A DNA stretch of 64,000 nt from assembly GCA_016713865.1 (NCBI GenBank), contig JADJOG010000012.1, positions 1 to 64,000 of the forward strand, read 5' to 3'. Source of the DNA: Flavobacteriales bacterium. Its GTDB lineage: Bacteria > Bacteroidota > Bacteroidia > Flavobacteriales_F > PHOS-HE28. Shown in pieces: positions 45,168-54,651 of the stretch (positions are counted from its first letter, which is position 1; the number at the start of each line of letters is the position of its first letter). The notes below the pieces were generated by a model that saw nothing but the letters and a program-made list of their open reading frames with translations, made no database searches and was not told the DNA's origin. The position numbers and the translations under genes were made by a program.

Positions 45168-47366
45168 ATGCGGAAAACAAGCTTGTTCACGATCGCGGCA
45201 GCAACCGCTGTTGCACTTAGCCAACCCATTCTTGCCCATGAGGGCATGTGGCTGCCCACCTTGCTCAAGAGCATCGAAGGTGATCTGCAAACCGCAGGTC
45301 TCAGGCTCAGCGCCGAGGATATCTACAGCGTCAACCGGAGCAGCCTGAAGGATGCCATTGTGCTATTCGGTGGCGGATGCACAGCGGAGGTCATCAGCGG
45401 CCAGGGCCTCATCCTAACCAACCATCACTGCGGCTTCAGCGCCATCACGGATCACAGCACCATTGAGAACGACCGCCTGAAGAATGGCTTCTGGGCAGGC
45501 ACGAAAGGAGAGGAGCTGCGCAACCCCGGTCTCACCGCCACCTTCATCGTTCGCATGGAGGATGTGACGGATCGCATCCTTCCGATGCTAACGAGCGCGA
45601 CCGATGAACCGACTCGGCGCGAGCTTTTGGCGAAGGCCGCGAAATCGATAACGGACGATGCCATCGCAGGCACGCATCACAAAGCGGTGGTGCGGCCCTT
45701 CAATTATGGCAACAGCTATTATCTCATCGTCACTGAGACTTTCCGCGATGTGCGTCTGGTTGGCGCACCTCCTTCGGCCATTGGCAAGTTCGGCGGCGAT
45801 ACGGACAATTGGATGTGGCCGCGCCACAATGCCGATTTCAGCCTCTTCCGGATCTATGCAGGTCCCGATGGCAAGCCAGCCGACCCCAGCGATGCCAACA
45901 CGCCTTTCGCGCCGCGACACGTGCTGCCAATCAGCTTGGATGGCGTGCAAGCGGGTGATTTCGCTATGATCTTCGGATTCCCCGGCCAAACGCAGCGCTA
46001 CCTCAGCAGTTATGCCGTGGAATTCGTTCAGGGCATGCAGGACCCCATGCGCATCGGAATGCGCACGGCCAGCTTGGGCGTGATCGATGCCGCCATGGCC
46101 AGCAGCGATCGCCTGCGCTTGATGTACGCGGACAAGCAGGCTGGCATCAGTAACGCATGGAAGAAATGGATCGGTCAGTAGCGCGGGCTCAAGGAGCTGG
46201 GAACCTTGGAGCGCAAGCGTGCCTACGAAGCCGCGTACCGGGAGAAAGCCCGCGCCATGGGCAAGCCTGAACTTGCGGAGGCGCTTGAATCGCTGAAGAA
46301 CATCTACGGCGATTACATCCCCTTCGCGGTCGCGCGCGACCTCTTCGTTGAATTCGTGTACAACGGTCCCGAGGTGCTGCGTTTCGCCGATGCCTTCAAG
46401 GAAGTGGTGGAGCAGCGCGAGGCGTTGGCACGCGACGGCAAGCTCACCGCAGCGGTGATCGAGCTTCGTAAGGCTGCCGATGGCCATTTCGCAAGCCATG
46501 ATGCCGAGGTGGACAAGCGGATCTTCAAGGCTTTGTTGCCGTTGTATCGAAAGCATGTGCCCTCGCATCTGGCACCGTCTGTGCTTGAAGAGATCAACAC
46601 GAAGTTCAAGGGCAATGCCGATGCGTGGGTCGATCATCTATACGCCCGCAGCGCATTCACTGATGCCGCTCGCCTGCGCAAGGCCTTGGCCAAGCCCTCT
46701 GCAGGCGCCTTGAAGAAACTGGCGGCCGATCCCGCATATCGCGCATCGCGGAGCTTCTTCGCCTCCTTCCTTGATCAGGTCAGGCCCGCGCATGCGCAGC
46801 TCAGCGATCGCATCGAGGCCGCCATGCGCACCTACGTGAAGGGCATGATGGAACTTTATCCGGAGAAGACCTATTGGCCCGATGCCAACAGCACCTTGCG
46901 CCTCAGCTACGGCAAGGTCGAAGGCAGCTCGCCGCGCGATGGCGTCACCTATATCCACCACACCACGCTCGATGGCGTGATCGAGAAGCACGTGCCCGGC
47001 GATGTGGAGTTCGATCTTCCGCAGCGGCTCATCGACCTCAATCGCGCGAAGGACTTCGGACGGTATGGAGTGAACGGAACCATGCCCGTGTGCTTCACGA
47101 GCTCGCTCCACACGACTGGCGGAAATAGCGGAAGCCCGGTACTGAATGGACGAGGCGAACTTATCGGCCTCAATTTCGACCGCAGCTGGGAGAGCACCAT
47201 GAGCGACATCCAGTTCGACCCCGACAAGTGCCGCAACATTTGCGTGGATACACGCTACATCCTGTTCTTGATCGACAAGTACGCCGGAGCTAGCCATCTG
47301 GTAAGTGAAATGAACCTGGTGAAGAGTGATGCACCGCGCTTCATCGACCTGCCAATCCACCGATGA
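45168..47366 (+). CDS. S46-family dipeptidyl peptidase (DPP11-like) with an in-frame TAG
   Basis: A single frame of 732 codons interrupted at codon 338 by TAG (46179-46181). Signal peptide MRKTSLFTIAAATAVALSQP. Family S46 marks: LTNHHCGF with the catalytic His, DTDNWMWPRHNADFSLFR with the catalytic Asp, and TGGNSGSPVLNGRGELIGL with the catalytic Ser near the C-terminus. The FDR immediately after LIGLN places the Arg that in P. gingivalis DPP11 selects Asp/Glu at P1 (inference from family knowledge). The protein releases N-terminal dipeptides in the periplasm. The TAG sits where relatives have WIGxxRGL. A change of one base (TAC) would give Tyr, and the frame after it is perfect, so a single-base error or a recent mutation is likely. 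Confidence 0.85.
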
Positions 47367-47602
47367 GTGCTTGGGTCGAACAGGACGGGAAGCTCTGTCG
47401 CACCTTCCGTTTCCGCGATTTCAGCGAAGCTTTCGCTTTCATGACACGCGTGGCGCTCGTTGCCGAGCGATTGAACCACCATCCAGAATGGACGAACGTG
47501 TGGAATTCGGTGGAGATCCGCTTGAGCACGCACGATGCCGGCGGCACCATCACGGACAAGGATCGCGACTTGGCAAGCGCGATTGATGCGATAGCGCCCT
47601 GA
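47363..47602 (+). CDS. 4a-hydroxytetrahydrobiopterin dehydratase (PCD/DCoH family)
   Basis: 79 residues, slightly short for the family. Motifs: FRFRDFSEAFAFMTRVALVA, AERLNHHPEWTNVWNSVEI, and LSTHDAGGTITDKDRDLA, the pterin dehydratase signature with the paired His and the T.KD tail. It dehydrates 4a-hydroxytetrahydrobiopterin formed by aromatic amino acid hydroxylases. ATG 47363 overlaps the S46 peptidase stop (ATGA), so expression is coupled. No hydroxylase is in the window. The pairing with a secreted peptidase has no obvious metabolic logic. Confidence 0.93.
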   Translation: MSAWVEQDGKLCRTFRFRDFSEAFAFMTRVALVAERLNHHPEWTNVWNSVEIRLSTHDAGGTITDKDRDLASAIDAIAP

Positions 47603-47624
47603 TCCCCGGGGCGACCATAAAAGA

Positions 47625-47652
47625 AGAAGCCCTGCCTTTCAGCAGGGCTTCT
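47625..47652 (-). terminator. Terminator hairpin between convergent genes
   Basis: AGAAGCCCTGC pairs perfectly with GCAGGGCTTCT (11 bp) around CTTTCA. On the minus strand it is followed by TTCTTTTAT, so it best serves the DUF1573 gene, and it may also stop the plus-strand operon. Confidence 0.7.
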
Positions 47653-47670
47653 GAATGCTGATTGGATGAC

Positions 47671-48231
47671 TTATTGCCCGATGGAGATCGACTGCATCTC
47701 CTCACCCTTCGCATTGGGGTCGCCAGTACCGGGCTGAACGAATGCGTTGATGCGCAGCTCGGTCTCCTTAGGCTCGGTGTTGGCCACCACTTTCACCGTT
47801 TTCTGCTGCTGGTTCTCCTGCTTACCGGGGCTGTACTCAACCTCGATCTCGCCAGTGCCGCCAGGTGGGATGGGTGCCTTGGGGTAGTTGGGCACCGTGC
47901 ATCCGCACGAACCGGTGGCGCTTTCGATGATCAGGGGCTCCTTGCCGGTATTGGTGAAGGTGAACACGTACTTGTTCTTGCTATCCTGCTTCACCTTCCC
48001 GAAGTCGTGATCGTACTTGCCGAACGTCATGGTGGTCTTCGGCTTGTTGTCCACCACTGGCGTGTTGTTCGCCATGGGGTCGAAGGTCTGGTTAGATGCC
48101 GGTGCGGTGCTATTGGCGGCTACGATATTGCTGCCTTCGGTGCTTCCGGAATCCTTCAACTGGCCCCAAGCGAGCACGCCGAGGGCGACGGCGATGACGG
48201 CAAGCAGGGCGATCTGGATCTTGTCTTTCAT
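47671..48231 (-). CDS. DUF1573 domain protein, membrane-anchored or secreted
   Basis: 186 residues. The N-terminal helix (MKDKIQIALLAVIAVALGVL) is a signal anchor. A Ser/Thr/Asn/Pro-rich linker follows. The DUF1573 domain (FGKYDHDFGKVKQDSKNKYV, SATGSCGCTVPNYPKAPIPP, INAFVQPG) has the conserved GSCGCTVP turn. These Ig-like domains are widespread in Bacteroidota envelopes. Another DUF1573 is fused to the OmpA-like protein at 19392. Function unknown. A -7-like TATTTTCG lies 27 bp upstream. Confidence 0.92.
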   Translation of the reverse strand: MKDKIQIALLAVIAVALGVLAWGQLKDSGSTEGSNIVAANSTAPASNQTFDPMANNTPVVDNKPKTTMTFGKYDHDFGKVKQDSKNKYVFTFTNTGKEPLIIESATGSCGCTVPNYPKAPIPPGGTGEIEVEYSPGKQENQQQKTVKVVANTEPKETELRINAFVQPGTGDPNAKGEEMQSISIGQ

Positions 48232-48258
48232 GGGTGCGTGGGTCTGTTGATTGGGGCG

Positions 48259-48266
48259 CGAAAATA
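48259..48266 (-). promoter_or_regulatory. -7 promoter box of the DUF1573 gene
   Basis: Minus strand TATTTTCG, 27 bp before ATG 48231. It matches the local TA(C/T)(T/C)TTCG pattern. Confidence 0.4.
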
Positions 48267-48319
48267 GGGAAGGGGTCCGGCCGTTGCGGATCGCATTAAC
48301 GAATCATTAAAGCAGTCGG

Positions 48320-49927
48320 TCAGCGGGACATGCCCAAGCGCTGGAAGCTGTTGTCCGAAAGCACTTCCATGGCCTTCTGAAAGCTCCTGTCTATGGGATT
48401 CTCGGCATTGATCACCTGCCAATAGGCGCTGGTATCCCAAAGATCGCGGGCCAGCAAGGCCTTCAGCCGCAGGGCGATCAGGGCCTGGCTCCGCTCAAGG
48501 CCAGCGGCATCAGGCTCTACTCCTTCCTTGGAAGCATAGGCTGTAAGGGCCTCCATCATCATCTCGCTCACCCGGAAGGACTGCTGGAAGGCATTCACGG
48601 TCGTATAGCGTTGCTTCAGGTCGGCCCGGTTCTCATCCACATAGGAAAGCGCGAAGGTGTTCAGGACCCCTTTGCGCACCAATTGGCCGAAGTAGGCGCT
48701 GCTCTGCGCGGTGTCGATGGGTACGTGCGCATCGGGCATGATCCCGCCGCCGCCGTACACCACCCGTTTATTCATGGTGTAGTACTTCACGGTGTCGCCG
48801 ATCTGGGAAGCCTGGTCCTTGGTAAGCTCTCCCGAGGCCATTCGGCTGCTTTTTTCAGCCCGGTATGCATCCACGCCCTCATCATAAGGCTTCTGGATGC
48901 TGCGTCCGCTTGGCGTGTAATAGCGGCTCACCGTCAAACGCACAGCACTGCCGTCCGGCAGCATCACCGGGCGTTGCACCAAGCCTTTGCCGAAACTCCG
49001 GCGGCCTATGATCATGCCGCGGTCCCAATCCTGCACCGCGCCGCTCACGATCTCGCTGGCGCTGGCGCTGCCCTCATCAACGAGCACAACCAATTTGCCT
49101 TTCTCGAAGAGGCCATCCTTGGTGGAGTAGGTGTCCTCGCGTGGCGATGTGCGGCCTTGGGTGTAAACGATCAGCTTGCGGTCGCCCAGGAACTCATCGC
49201 TCATCTCAATAGCCGTGCGCAGGTATCCGCCGCCATTGCCTTGCAGGTCGAGGATCAGGTCCTGCATCCCCTGGGCCTTCAGCTCTTGGAGCTTCTCGCG
49301 GAATTCCTTCATCGTGGTGGCGCTGAAGCGGCTCACCTTGATATAGCCAACTTGAGGCGAAGCCATGTACGAGGCCTCGACACTGTAAATGGGGATCTTG
49401 TCACGCGTGATCACGAATTCGAGCGGGGTCGATTCGCCGCGACGGGCAATGCTCACGTTCACCTTCGTACCCTTCTTACCGCGCAGGCGCTTCATCACAT
49501 CATTGTTCTTGAAGCCCACGCCTGCCGCATTCTCACCCTCGATAGACAGGATGCGGTCGCCGGAGCGGATGCCGAGGCGCTCGCTGGGACCGCCAGCGAT
49601 GGCATCGACCACCATGATCGTGTCGCGCACGATGTTGAACTGGATGCCTACGCCCTCGAAGTTCCCTTTGAGCGGCTCGTTCACTTCTTCCAATTCATCC
49701 TTGGGGATGTAGATGGAGTGGGGGTCCAATTCCTCCAGCATGCGCACAATGGCAGCATCGACAAGCTGCTTCTTGTCCACATCGTCGACGTACATGCGAT
49801 CGAGGTGGTAGAGCAGCGATTCGATCTTGCCGATGGTGGCCGGATCCTGAGACGCAGGAGGCTGTGCGAAGGCCGAGACGGAAACGAGAAGGGCCGCGGC
49901 GATCGCAGCGTGGCGGAGCAGGGTCAT
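48320..49927 (-). CDS. S41-family C-terminal processing peptidase
   Basis: I chose ATG 49927 (MTLLRHAAIAAALLVSVSAFAQ) because it gives a proper signal peptide; 535 residues. N-terminal helices (GKIESLLYHLDRMYVDDV, HSIYIPKDELEEVNEPL), then a PDZ domain (GVGIQFNIVRDTIMVVDAI, LGIRSGDRILSIEG), then the S41 protease core (VGYIKVSRFSATTMKEFREK, LILDLQGNGGGYL). The catalytic Ser is in DEGSASASEIVSGA and the Lys in GRRSFGKGLVQ. C-terminal helices resemble Bacteroidota CtpA. It processes or degrades proteins in the periplasm in a tail-specific way. It stands alone on the minus strand between the DUF1573 gene and pbpC. Confidence 0.95.
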   Translation of the reverse strand: MTLLRHAAIAAALLVSVSAFAQPPASQDPATIGKIESLLYHLDRMYVDDVDKKQLVDAAIVRMLEELDPHSIYIPKDELEEVNEPLKGNFEGVGIQFNIVRDTIMVVDAIAGGPSERLGIRSGDRILSIEGENAAGVGFKNNDVMKRLRGKKGTKVNVSIARRGESTPLEFVITRDKIPIYSVEASYMASPQVGYIKVSRFSATTMKEFREKLQELKAQGMQDLILDLQGNGGGYLRTAIEMSDEFLGDRKLIVYTQGRTSPREDTYSTKDGLFEKGKLVVLVDEGSASASEIVSGAVQDWDRGMIIGRRSFGKGLVQRPVMLPDGSAVRLTVSRYYTPSGRSIQKPYDEGVDAYRAEKSSRMASGELTKDQASQIGDTVKYYTMNKRVVYGGGGIMPDAHVPIDTAQSSAYFGQLVRKGVLNTFALSYVDENRADLKQRYTTVNAFQQSFRVSEMMMEALTAYASKEGVEPDAAGLERSQALIALRLKALLARDLWDTSAYWQVINAENPIDRSFQKAMEVLSDNSFQRLGMSR

Positions 49928-50015
49928 GGAAGGGCGGTAGGGAATGATGCCAATGTTACGCATGGCGGGAGGAGTCGGTTGCCCAGTGGCGCTAACAAGT
50001 GTCAAACCGTTCTCT

Positions 50016-52358
50016 TCATCGCTTGCCTTCCGCCGATGCCGTCTTGAAAGAGATGCTCAGGCGCGCACCGTCGGAATCCGTTAGGGTGAGCTGGTGTTCG
50101 CCAGCGCTCAACGCCACCGCGATCTGGTGCTCCTTCACGGTACTGCCGAGGTAATCGCCATCGAGGTCCCAGTGCAGCACCATAGAGGGTGAACGGTGAG
50201 CCGCACGCATCACCAAGCGGCCATGCACGCCGCTCAATTCAACAGGAATGAAGAGCGAGGCGCCTTGCTCCGGGTAGATCATCTGGATGGGTTGGTCGTG
50301 CGTGTTGGCAGGCGCTTGCCCATCGGCCCATGGTGGCAATGGCTTGTAGGCGGGATGTTCCGGGGCATAGTAGAACTCCATCGCCGGCGGAAGCACGAAC
50401 CAGGTGGTCATGCGCGCTTGATCGCTGGGCAGCACACGGCGATCACCAGCCGCGTTCACCAGGATACGCTGGTGGTATGGGCACGGTGCTGTGCGCTCGG
50501 CTTCGCGAACGATGAGGCGCTGATCACGCTGTGGGCAATCGTCGCCGGCGCGATGACCGCTTTGCGGGCACACCTCCATCCGCTGCAAGGCATCGTGCGG
50601 CGGGTCGAATCCCTGCCCATCGGGTAACGCGCCGAACACATCGAAGAGCAAGGGCGCGGCTGCCAGCGACCCGGTGAGCCCAGGCCTTCCTTCACCGCTC
50701 GCGTTGCCGGTCCACACACCAACGGCATATCGATCGGTTACACCGATGGCCCACGCATCACGGTGCCCGAAACTGGTCCCGGTCTTCCAAGCTATGCGCT
50801 CCTGACCCTCGAAGCGCGACCAGCCTGCGTCCTGTTCCGGGCGGTTCACCTGCTGCAGCGCGATCAAGGCGTGATACAAGGCTCCGGCTCCAAGCGGTGG
50901 CGCATCATTGCTCCGTGCGGGCAAGGGCTGCGAGAGCACACGAGGCGGATGCACGGCGCCAAGCACCGAACGGTCGTCACCCGTGAAACGGAGGACCACG
51001 CGAGCCATGGATGCATAGGCTCCGGTGAGTTCCCATAAGGTGCTCTCGCCACCACCAACGATCAAGGAAAGCCCATAATGGTCGCCGGACCGGCCGAGCT
51101 GATGCAATCCCATGCCCACGAACATGCGCCGGGCGCGTTCAACGCCATGCTCGCGCAAAGCGCGCACAGCAGGTACATTGAGCGAGCGCGCCAATGCTGC
51201 TGATGCGGTCACGGCGCCGCTGTACCGCTCATCGTAGTTGCGTGGCGCGAATCCATCGTGACTCGTTGGCAGATCTGCAACGAGCTGATCAGGCATGCGC
51301 TCGCCCGCTTGCAGCATGGCTGCGTAGAGGAATGGCTTCAGCAAGCTACCTGTGCTGCGTGGCGCGCGCACCACATCCACCTCGCCTTGGCGCTCCGAAC
51401 CGGGCATGTTGCCCACATAGGCAATCGCGTCGCCTGTGGCCACGTCGAGCACGAGCACGGCGGCATTATGCACTTCGTTGGCGCGCAGCACGGAGCCGTA
51501 ACGCGCGGTCAAGTCCGTTATCCGGCGCTGCCAGTCGCCATCGATCGTGGTACCGATGCGCTGACCACTCATGCCGCGTGCCTGAAAGGTGTTGAGCAGC
51601 TGCGGGGCTAGGCGCGGCAATGGGTGAGGAGCATCCGGAAGCGGCTCTTCCAAGGCCAGGCTCCATTGCATCGAATCGATGGCTTGAATAGTGACCAGAT
51701 GATTGAGCAAGCGATCGCGCTTCGCGCGCAATGCCTCTCTGTTCCTGCCCGGATGAATGCGTGCCGGAGCGTTCGGGAGCACGGCCAAGGTGGCGCATTC
51801 GGCCCAGCCCAACTGGATGCGGCGGTTTGCCGAACCAGCGCCAGGCGGCTGCTTCGAGCCCGACCACATTGCCGCCGGGATCTCGTCCTTGCTCATGCGG
51901 GCTTCCAGTCGGAGGGCAAGCGCCATCTCGCGCAGCTTGTTCCACACATTGCGGTCGCGGTTGGCCATGGACATGCGCGCCACCTGCATGGTGATGGTGC
52001 TGCCGCCACGAACCGTGCGCCCGGCCCGCCTGTTCTGCTGCCAGGCACGAACGAGCGAAGGAAGGCGAATGCCCCAATGCTTCCTGAATCGCCGATCCTC
52101 GAACTCGGTCAGGCACCGTTCGAAGCGATGGGGGAGGCTATCGGCCGAAGGCATGCGCCATTGGCCATCACGCGCCACGGTAGCGCCGAGCAGAGCGCCA
52201 TCGCGATCGAGAAGCACGGTGCTGCGGGGCGCGGTGAACAGCGGATCCATCGGACCCCAGCGCGCCCAGATCCAAAGGCCCACCAACAAGAGCAAGGGCC
52301 AGCGCAGGCGCTTCAGCATCCGTCTTGATCGGCTCCCTTGGCCCATGGAATCGCTCAT
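50016..52358 (-). CDS. pbpC: Penicillin-binding protein 1C, with a small damaged stretch in the transglycosylase domain
   Basis: 780 residues from ATG 52358, 13 bp after a GACCTTCG box; ATG 52319 is an alternative. A membrane anchor (WPLLLLVGLWIWARWG) is followed by a GT51 transglycosylase (LTEFEDRRFRKHWGI with the catalytic Glu, RGGSTITMQVARM). Then comes a transpeptidase (SxxK in RSTGSLLKPFLY; SLNVP; KTG in AWKTGTSFGHRDAW) and the PBP1C C-terminal domain (PIQMIYPEQGASLFIPVEL). Near 51850-51900 the expected LYAxHAPFGGN stretch is missing and the next 68 bases (GGNVVGLEAAAWRWFGKPPH) are readable only in another frame. This indicates a deletion of about 30 bases plus one extra base. The enzyme polymerises and crosslinks peptidoglycan. 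Confidence 0.9.
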   Translation of the reverse strand: MSDSMGQGSRSRRMLKRLRWPLLLLVGLWIWARWGPMDPLFTAPRSTVLLDRDGALLGATVARDGQWRMPSADSLPHRFERCLTEFEDRRFRKHWGIRLPSLVRAWQQNRRAGRTVRGGSTITMQVARMSMANRDRNVWNKLREMALALRLEARMSKDEIPAAMWSGSKQPPGAGSANRRIQLGWAECATLAVLPNAPARIHPGRNREALRAKRDRLLNHLVTIQAIDSMQWSLALEEPLPDAPHPLPRLAPQLLNTFQARGMSGQRIGTTIDGDWQRRITDLTARYGSVLRANEVHNAAVLVLDVATGDAIAYVGNMPGSERQGEVDVVRAPRSTGSLLKPFLYAAMLQAGERMPDQLVADLPTSHDGFAPRNYDERYSGAVTASAALARSLNVPAVRALREHGVERARRMFVGMGLHQLGRSGDHYGLSLIVGGGESTLWELTGAYASMARVVLRFTGDDRSVLGAVHPPRVLSQPLPARSNDAPPLGAGALYHALIALQQVNRPEQDAGWSRFEGQERIAWKTGTSFGHRDAWAIGVTDRYAVGVWTGNASGEGRPGLTGSLAAAPLLFDVFGALPDGQGFDPPHDALQRMEVCPQSGHRAGDDCPQRDQRLIVREAERTAPCPYHQRILVNAAGDRRVLPSDQARMTTWFVLPPAMEFYYAPEHPAYKPLPPWADGQAPANTHDQPIQMIYPEQGASLFIPVELSGVHGRLVMRAAHRSPSMVLHWDLDGDYLGSTVKEHQIAVALSAGEHQLTLTDSDGARLSISFKTASAEGKR

Positions 52359-52371
52359 TGCAGAACGCGGG

Positions 52372-52379
52372 CGAAGGTC
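52372..52379 (-). promoter_or_regulatory. -7 promoter box of pbpC
   Basis: Minus strand GACCTTCG, 13 bp before ATG 52358, in the divergent gap shared with the Lys-C-like protease gene. The same octamer precedes the cation transporter gene at 63201. It supports the chosen pbpC start. Confidence 0.35.
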
Positions 52380-52418
52380 GCCTGTTGCATCGCACGCGGA
52401 CGATGAGCATGAGGATCC

Positions 52419-52426
52419 TACTTTCG
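52419..52426 (+). promoter_or_regulatory. -7 promoter box of the Lys-C-like protease gene
   Basis: TACTTTCG, 7 bp before ATG 52434, in the divergent gap with pbpC. Implies a transcript with almost no leader. Confidence 0.5.
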
Positions 52427-52433
52427 TCAGCGC

Positions 52434-54095
52434 ATGAGAACAGCTATCCGCCATGCCTTCCTGACCGCGCTCTTGCTCGCGATCACGCCAGCAACAGCCC
52501 AAGAGACCACGGGCGCCCAGCCATTGAGCATTCGACTGCGGCTTCCGGCGGCAGGAGTGCCGATGCTAACAGCTTCTGCATTCGATCGCGCTGCCGCCAA
52601 CGCTGAGGATGCATCGCGGGCAGAAGACGGCAAGTTGCCGCTGTACGCGCGTTTCGTCGCGGTGCACGCCGATCCCGCGACAAACGGCTTGTGGACCGAG
52701 TTGCCCAATGGCGACCGCATCTGGCGTGTGCTCCTGCATTCCGATGGGGCGCTTGCAACGGAGCTCTTCTTCACCGAGGCGCACTTTCCACCGGGTTCGC
52801 AGTTGCACGTTCATAGCCCTGATGGAAGCGAGATGCACGGCGGCTATACCGATGCGCATGTGCAGGCGGATGGGTCGCTCTCGACCGAGATGATCATGGG
52901 GGAAGTCTGCATGGTGGAATACCATGAGCCCGCCGCCGTGCGCGGCGAAGGGAGCTTCCGCATGGAGCGCTTGCTGCATGCCTACCGCTTCCTCGACGCG
53001 CTTTCCGGCGCTTGCCAGGTTGATGTGATCTGCCCCGAAGGCGCCGCTTGGCAGGACCAGCGCGATGCCGTGATGCGCATCCGCGTGGTGATCCCATCGG
53101 GTGCTGGCTTCTGCACCGGCACGCTCGTGAACAACACGGCGCGCGATTGCAAAGGCTATATCCTAACGGCCTTCCACTGCACCGAAGAGAGCGTTGAAGC
53201 CAACTACGCCAGCTATCTCTTCCGATTCAATTACCAGCGCACGGGTTGCGGCACGGGCAACACCACGAGCAACAGCCTCACAGGTTGCGCAAGGCGCGCA
53301 GGCAGCCAGGATCAAGGCGGCGTGCTGGGTTCCGATTTCACCTTGCTGGAATTGACGCCCGCAATTCCTGAAGCCTTCAATCCGTATTGGGCCGGATGGG
53401 ATATCGGCACCAGCACACCACTGAACGGGGTATGCATCCATCACCCCGATGCCGATGTGAAGAAGATCAGCACCTACACTACGGCCGCGAGCAACGCCAC
53501 TTGGGGCGGCGTAGCCAATAGTTCGCACTGGATGGTGACCTGGAGCGCGACAGCCAGCGGCCACGGCGTAACCGAGGTGGGCTCGTCCGGCTCGCCATTA
53601 TTCAACACCAACAAGCGTGTGGTAGGCACGCTCACCGGTGGCTCCAGCTGTTGCACGACCAATGGCTGCGGCTCAGGTACAAGCCTCACCGCGCCTGACT
53701 TCTACGGCAAGATGAGCTTCCACTTCGGCAATGGGAATCCCAATCCAGCCAATGAGCGACTGAGCGCATGGCTATCGCCTGTAGGTGCACCTGCGTTCCT
53801 CGAGGGCAGCCGCAATCCGTGCGTTGACATCGGCGTCATGGAGCATGAACTGCCGCGGTTGAGCCTTGCGCCCAACCCTGCCACGAATATGGTGGATGTT
53901 TCACTGGCCATTCCGATGCGAGGCAAAACACGCCTGCAATGCGCGGATCTCACAGGTCGAATCGTGAGCGAGCACGCATTCCAAGGCTCAACAATGGTGA
54001 TCGATGTTGCCGGGTTGCCTGTTGGCACTTACATGGTCAAGCTGGTCTCCGCCGATCAACAAGTGGCGGCGAGCCGATTGGTGGTGGCGCGGTGA
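52434..54095 (+). CDS. Secreted lysyl-endopeptidase-like serine protease with T9SS type A sorting domain
   Basis: 553 residues, intact. Signal peptide MRTAIRHAFLTALLLAITPA. An N-terminal prodomain with RIWRVLLHSDGALATELFF and LPPGSQLHVHSPDG-like beta strands is typical of Lys-C relatives. The protease domain has FCTGTLVNNTARDCKGYILT then AFHC with the catalytic His, LGSDFTLLEL with the Asp, and GSSGSPLFNTNKRVVG with the Ser. Paired cysteines (TGCGTGN, SSCCTTNGCG) fit an extracellular enzyme. The end is a type A sorting domain (LSLAPNPATNMVDVSL, LPVGTYMVKLV, ASRLVVAR). It cleaves proteins outside the cell; lysine specificity is inferred from family resemblance only. Confidence 0.92.
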   Translation: MRTAIRHAFLTALLLAITPATAQETTGAQPLSIRLRLPAAGVPMLTASAFDRAAANAEDASRAEDGKLPLYARFVAVHADPATNGLWTELPNGDRIWRVLLHSDGALATELFFTEAHFPPGSQLHVHSPDGSEMHGGYTDAHVQADGSLSTEMIMGEVCMVEYHEPAAVRGEGSFRMERLLHAYRFLDALSGACQVDVICPEGAAWQDQRDAVMRIRVVIPSGAGFCTGTLVNNTARDCKGYILTAFHCTEESVEANYASYLFRFNYQRTGCGTGNTTSNSLTGCARRAGSQDQGGVLGSDFTLLELTPAIPEAFNPYWAGWDIGTSTPLNGVCIHHPDADVKKISTYTTAASNATWGGVANSSHWMVTWSATASGHGVTEVGSSGSPLFNTNKRVVGTLTGGSSCCTTNGCGSGTSLTAPDFYGKMSFHFGNGNPNPANERLSAWLSPVGAPAFLEGSRNPCVDIGVMEHELPRLSLAPNPATNMVDVSLAIPMRGKTRLQCADLTGRIVSEHAFQGSTMVIDVAGLPVGTYMVKLVSADQQVAASRLVVAR

Positions 54096-54139
54096 GCCTC
54101 TTGATTTTCTTCGAGCAGTAGGTCGGCTTGGCCACAACC

Positions 54140-54445
54140 TCAATGCGTGGCCAGCTGGCGCACCATCTCCTGCGTCAGGCTCGAGGCATCGGGCCCGTAA
54201 GTGTTCACCAGGATGCCCTTGACGCCACCGTTCTTCGAGCTGATTGCATACACCACGCTCTGATCCTCGGGATCTGAATTCCCCTCGAAGCGATGGAACT
54301 CATCGATCTCGAAGGCCTCGGGATCGAGGCTGACGCCGCGCCCATCGCATACAACGCAATGCCCGGCCAGCTGCAGATCATCCGTGTAGCCGCGGCGCTG
54401 CAGATCGTCCACGGCATCGGAGAGCGTTGAATAGGTGTAGCGCAT
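54140..54445 (-). CDS. Small conserved protein of unknown function
   Basis: 101 residues from ATG 54445 (MRYTYSTLSDAVDDLQRRGYTDDL). The start is set 4 bp after a TACCTTCG box and by homology to a small Bacteroidota family. Features: CVVCDGRG near the middle, an acidic helix (LDPEAFEIDEFHRFEG) and SVVYAISSKNGGVKGILVNTYG followed by a short C-terminal helix. Family members are often labelled phosphoribosylpyrophosphate synthetase in databases, but no PRPP-binding loop is visible and the protein is far too short. I regard the function as unknown. Longer upstream reading to 54532 is unlikely coding. Confidence 0.85.
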   Translation of the reverse strand: MRYTYSTLSDAVDDLQRRGYTDDLQLAGHCVVCDGRGVSLDPEAFEIDEFHRFEGNSDPEDQSVVYAISSKNGGVKGILVNTYGPDASSLTQEMVRQLATH

Positions 54446-54449
54446 GGAA

Positions 54450-54457
54450 CGAAGGTA
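54450..54457 (-). promoter_or_regulatory. -7 promoter box of the small conserved gene
   Basis: Minus strand TACCTTCG, 4 bp before ATG 54445. It supports the short start and an almost leaderless transcript. Confidence 0.45.
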
Positions 54458-54651
54458 GGGGCGGGCAATCGTGCAATTGCTTGAGCGCATGGTCGCTGAA
54501 GACGGGCAGCCCTTAACAAAGCCTTGCTGCAATTTTGTTGCGACTGTGAACGGTGCGATGCCAATTCAAACGGATCAACGCATCGGGTAAGCAACATGAA
54601 GCCCCACGAACCGATGCCTGTTGTCCGTGCTGTGCCATAGCGAGCAGGATC

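Noticed and set aside
46179..46181. TAG read as an amino acid (recoding, pyrrolysine)
   Set aside because: Other genes in the window do not contain internal TAG codons, no recoding element is visible and the family has an ordinary residue here.
48611..50047. 478-codon plus-strand ORF opposite the S41 peptidase, and similar long antisense ORFs at 2606-3799 and 4098-5225
   Set aside because: High GC content leaves antisense frames open. The opposite strands carry clear conserved domains, and these ORFs have none.
54140..54445. Phosphoribosylpyrophosphate synthetase
   Set aside because: The small family is sometimes given this label, but the 101-residue protein has no PRPP-binding loop and is a third of the enzyme's length.
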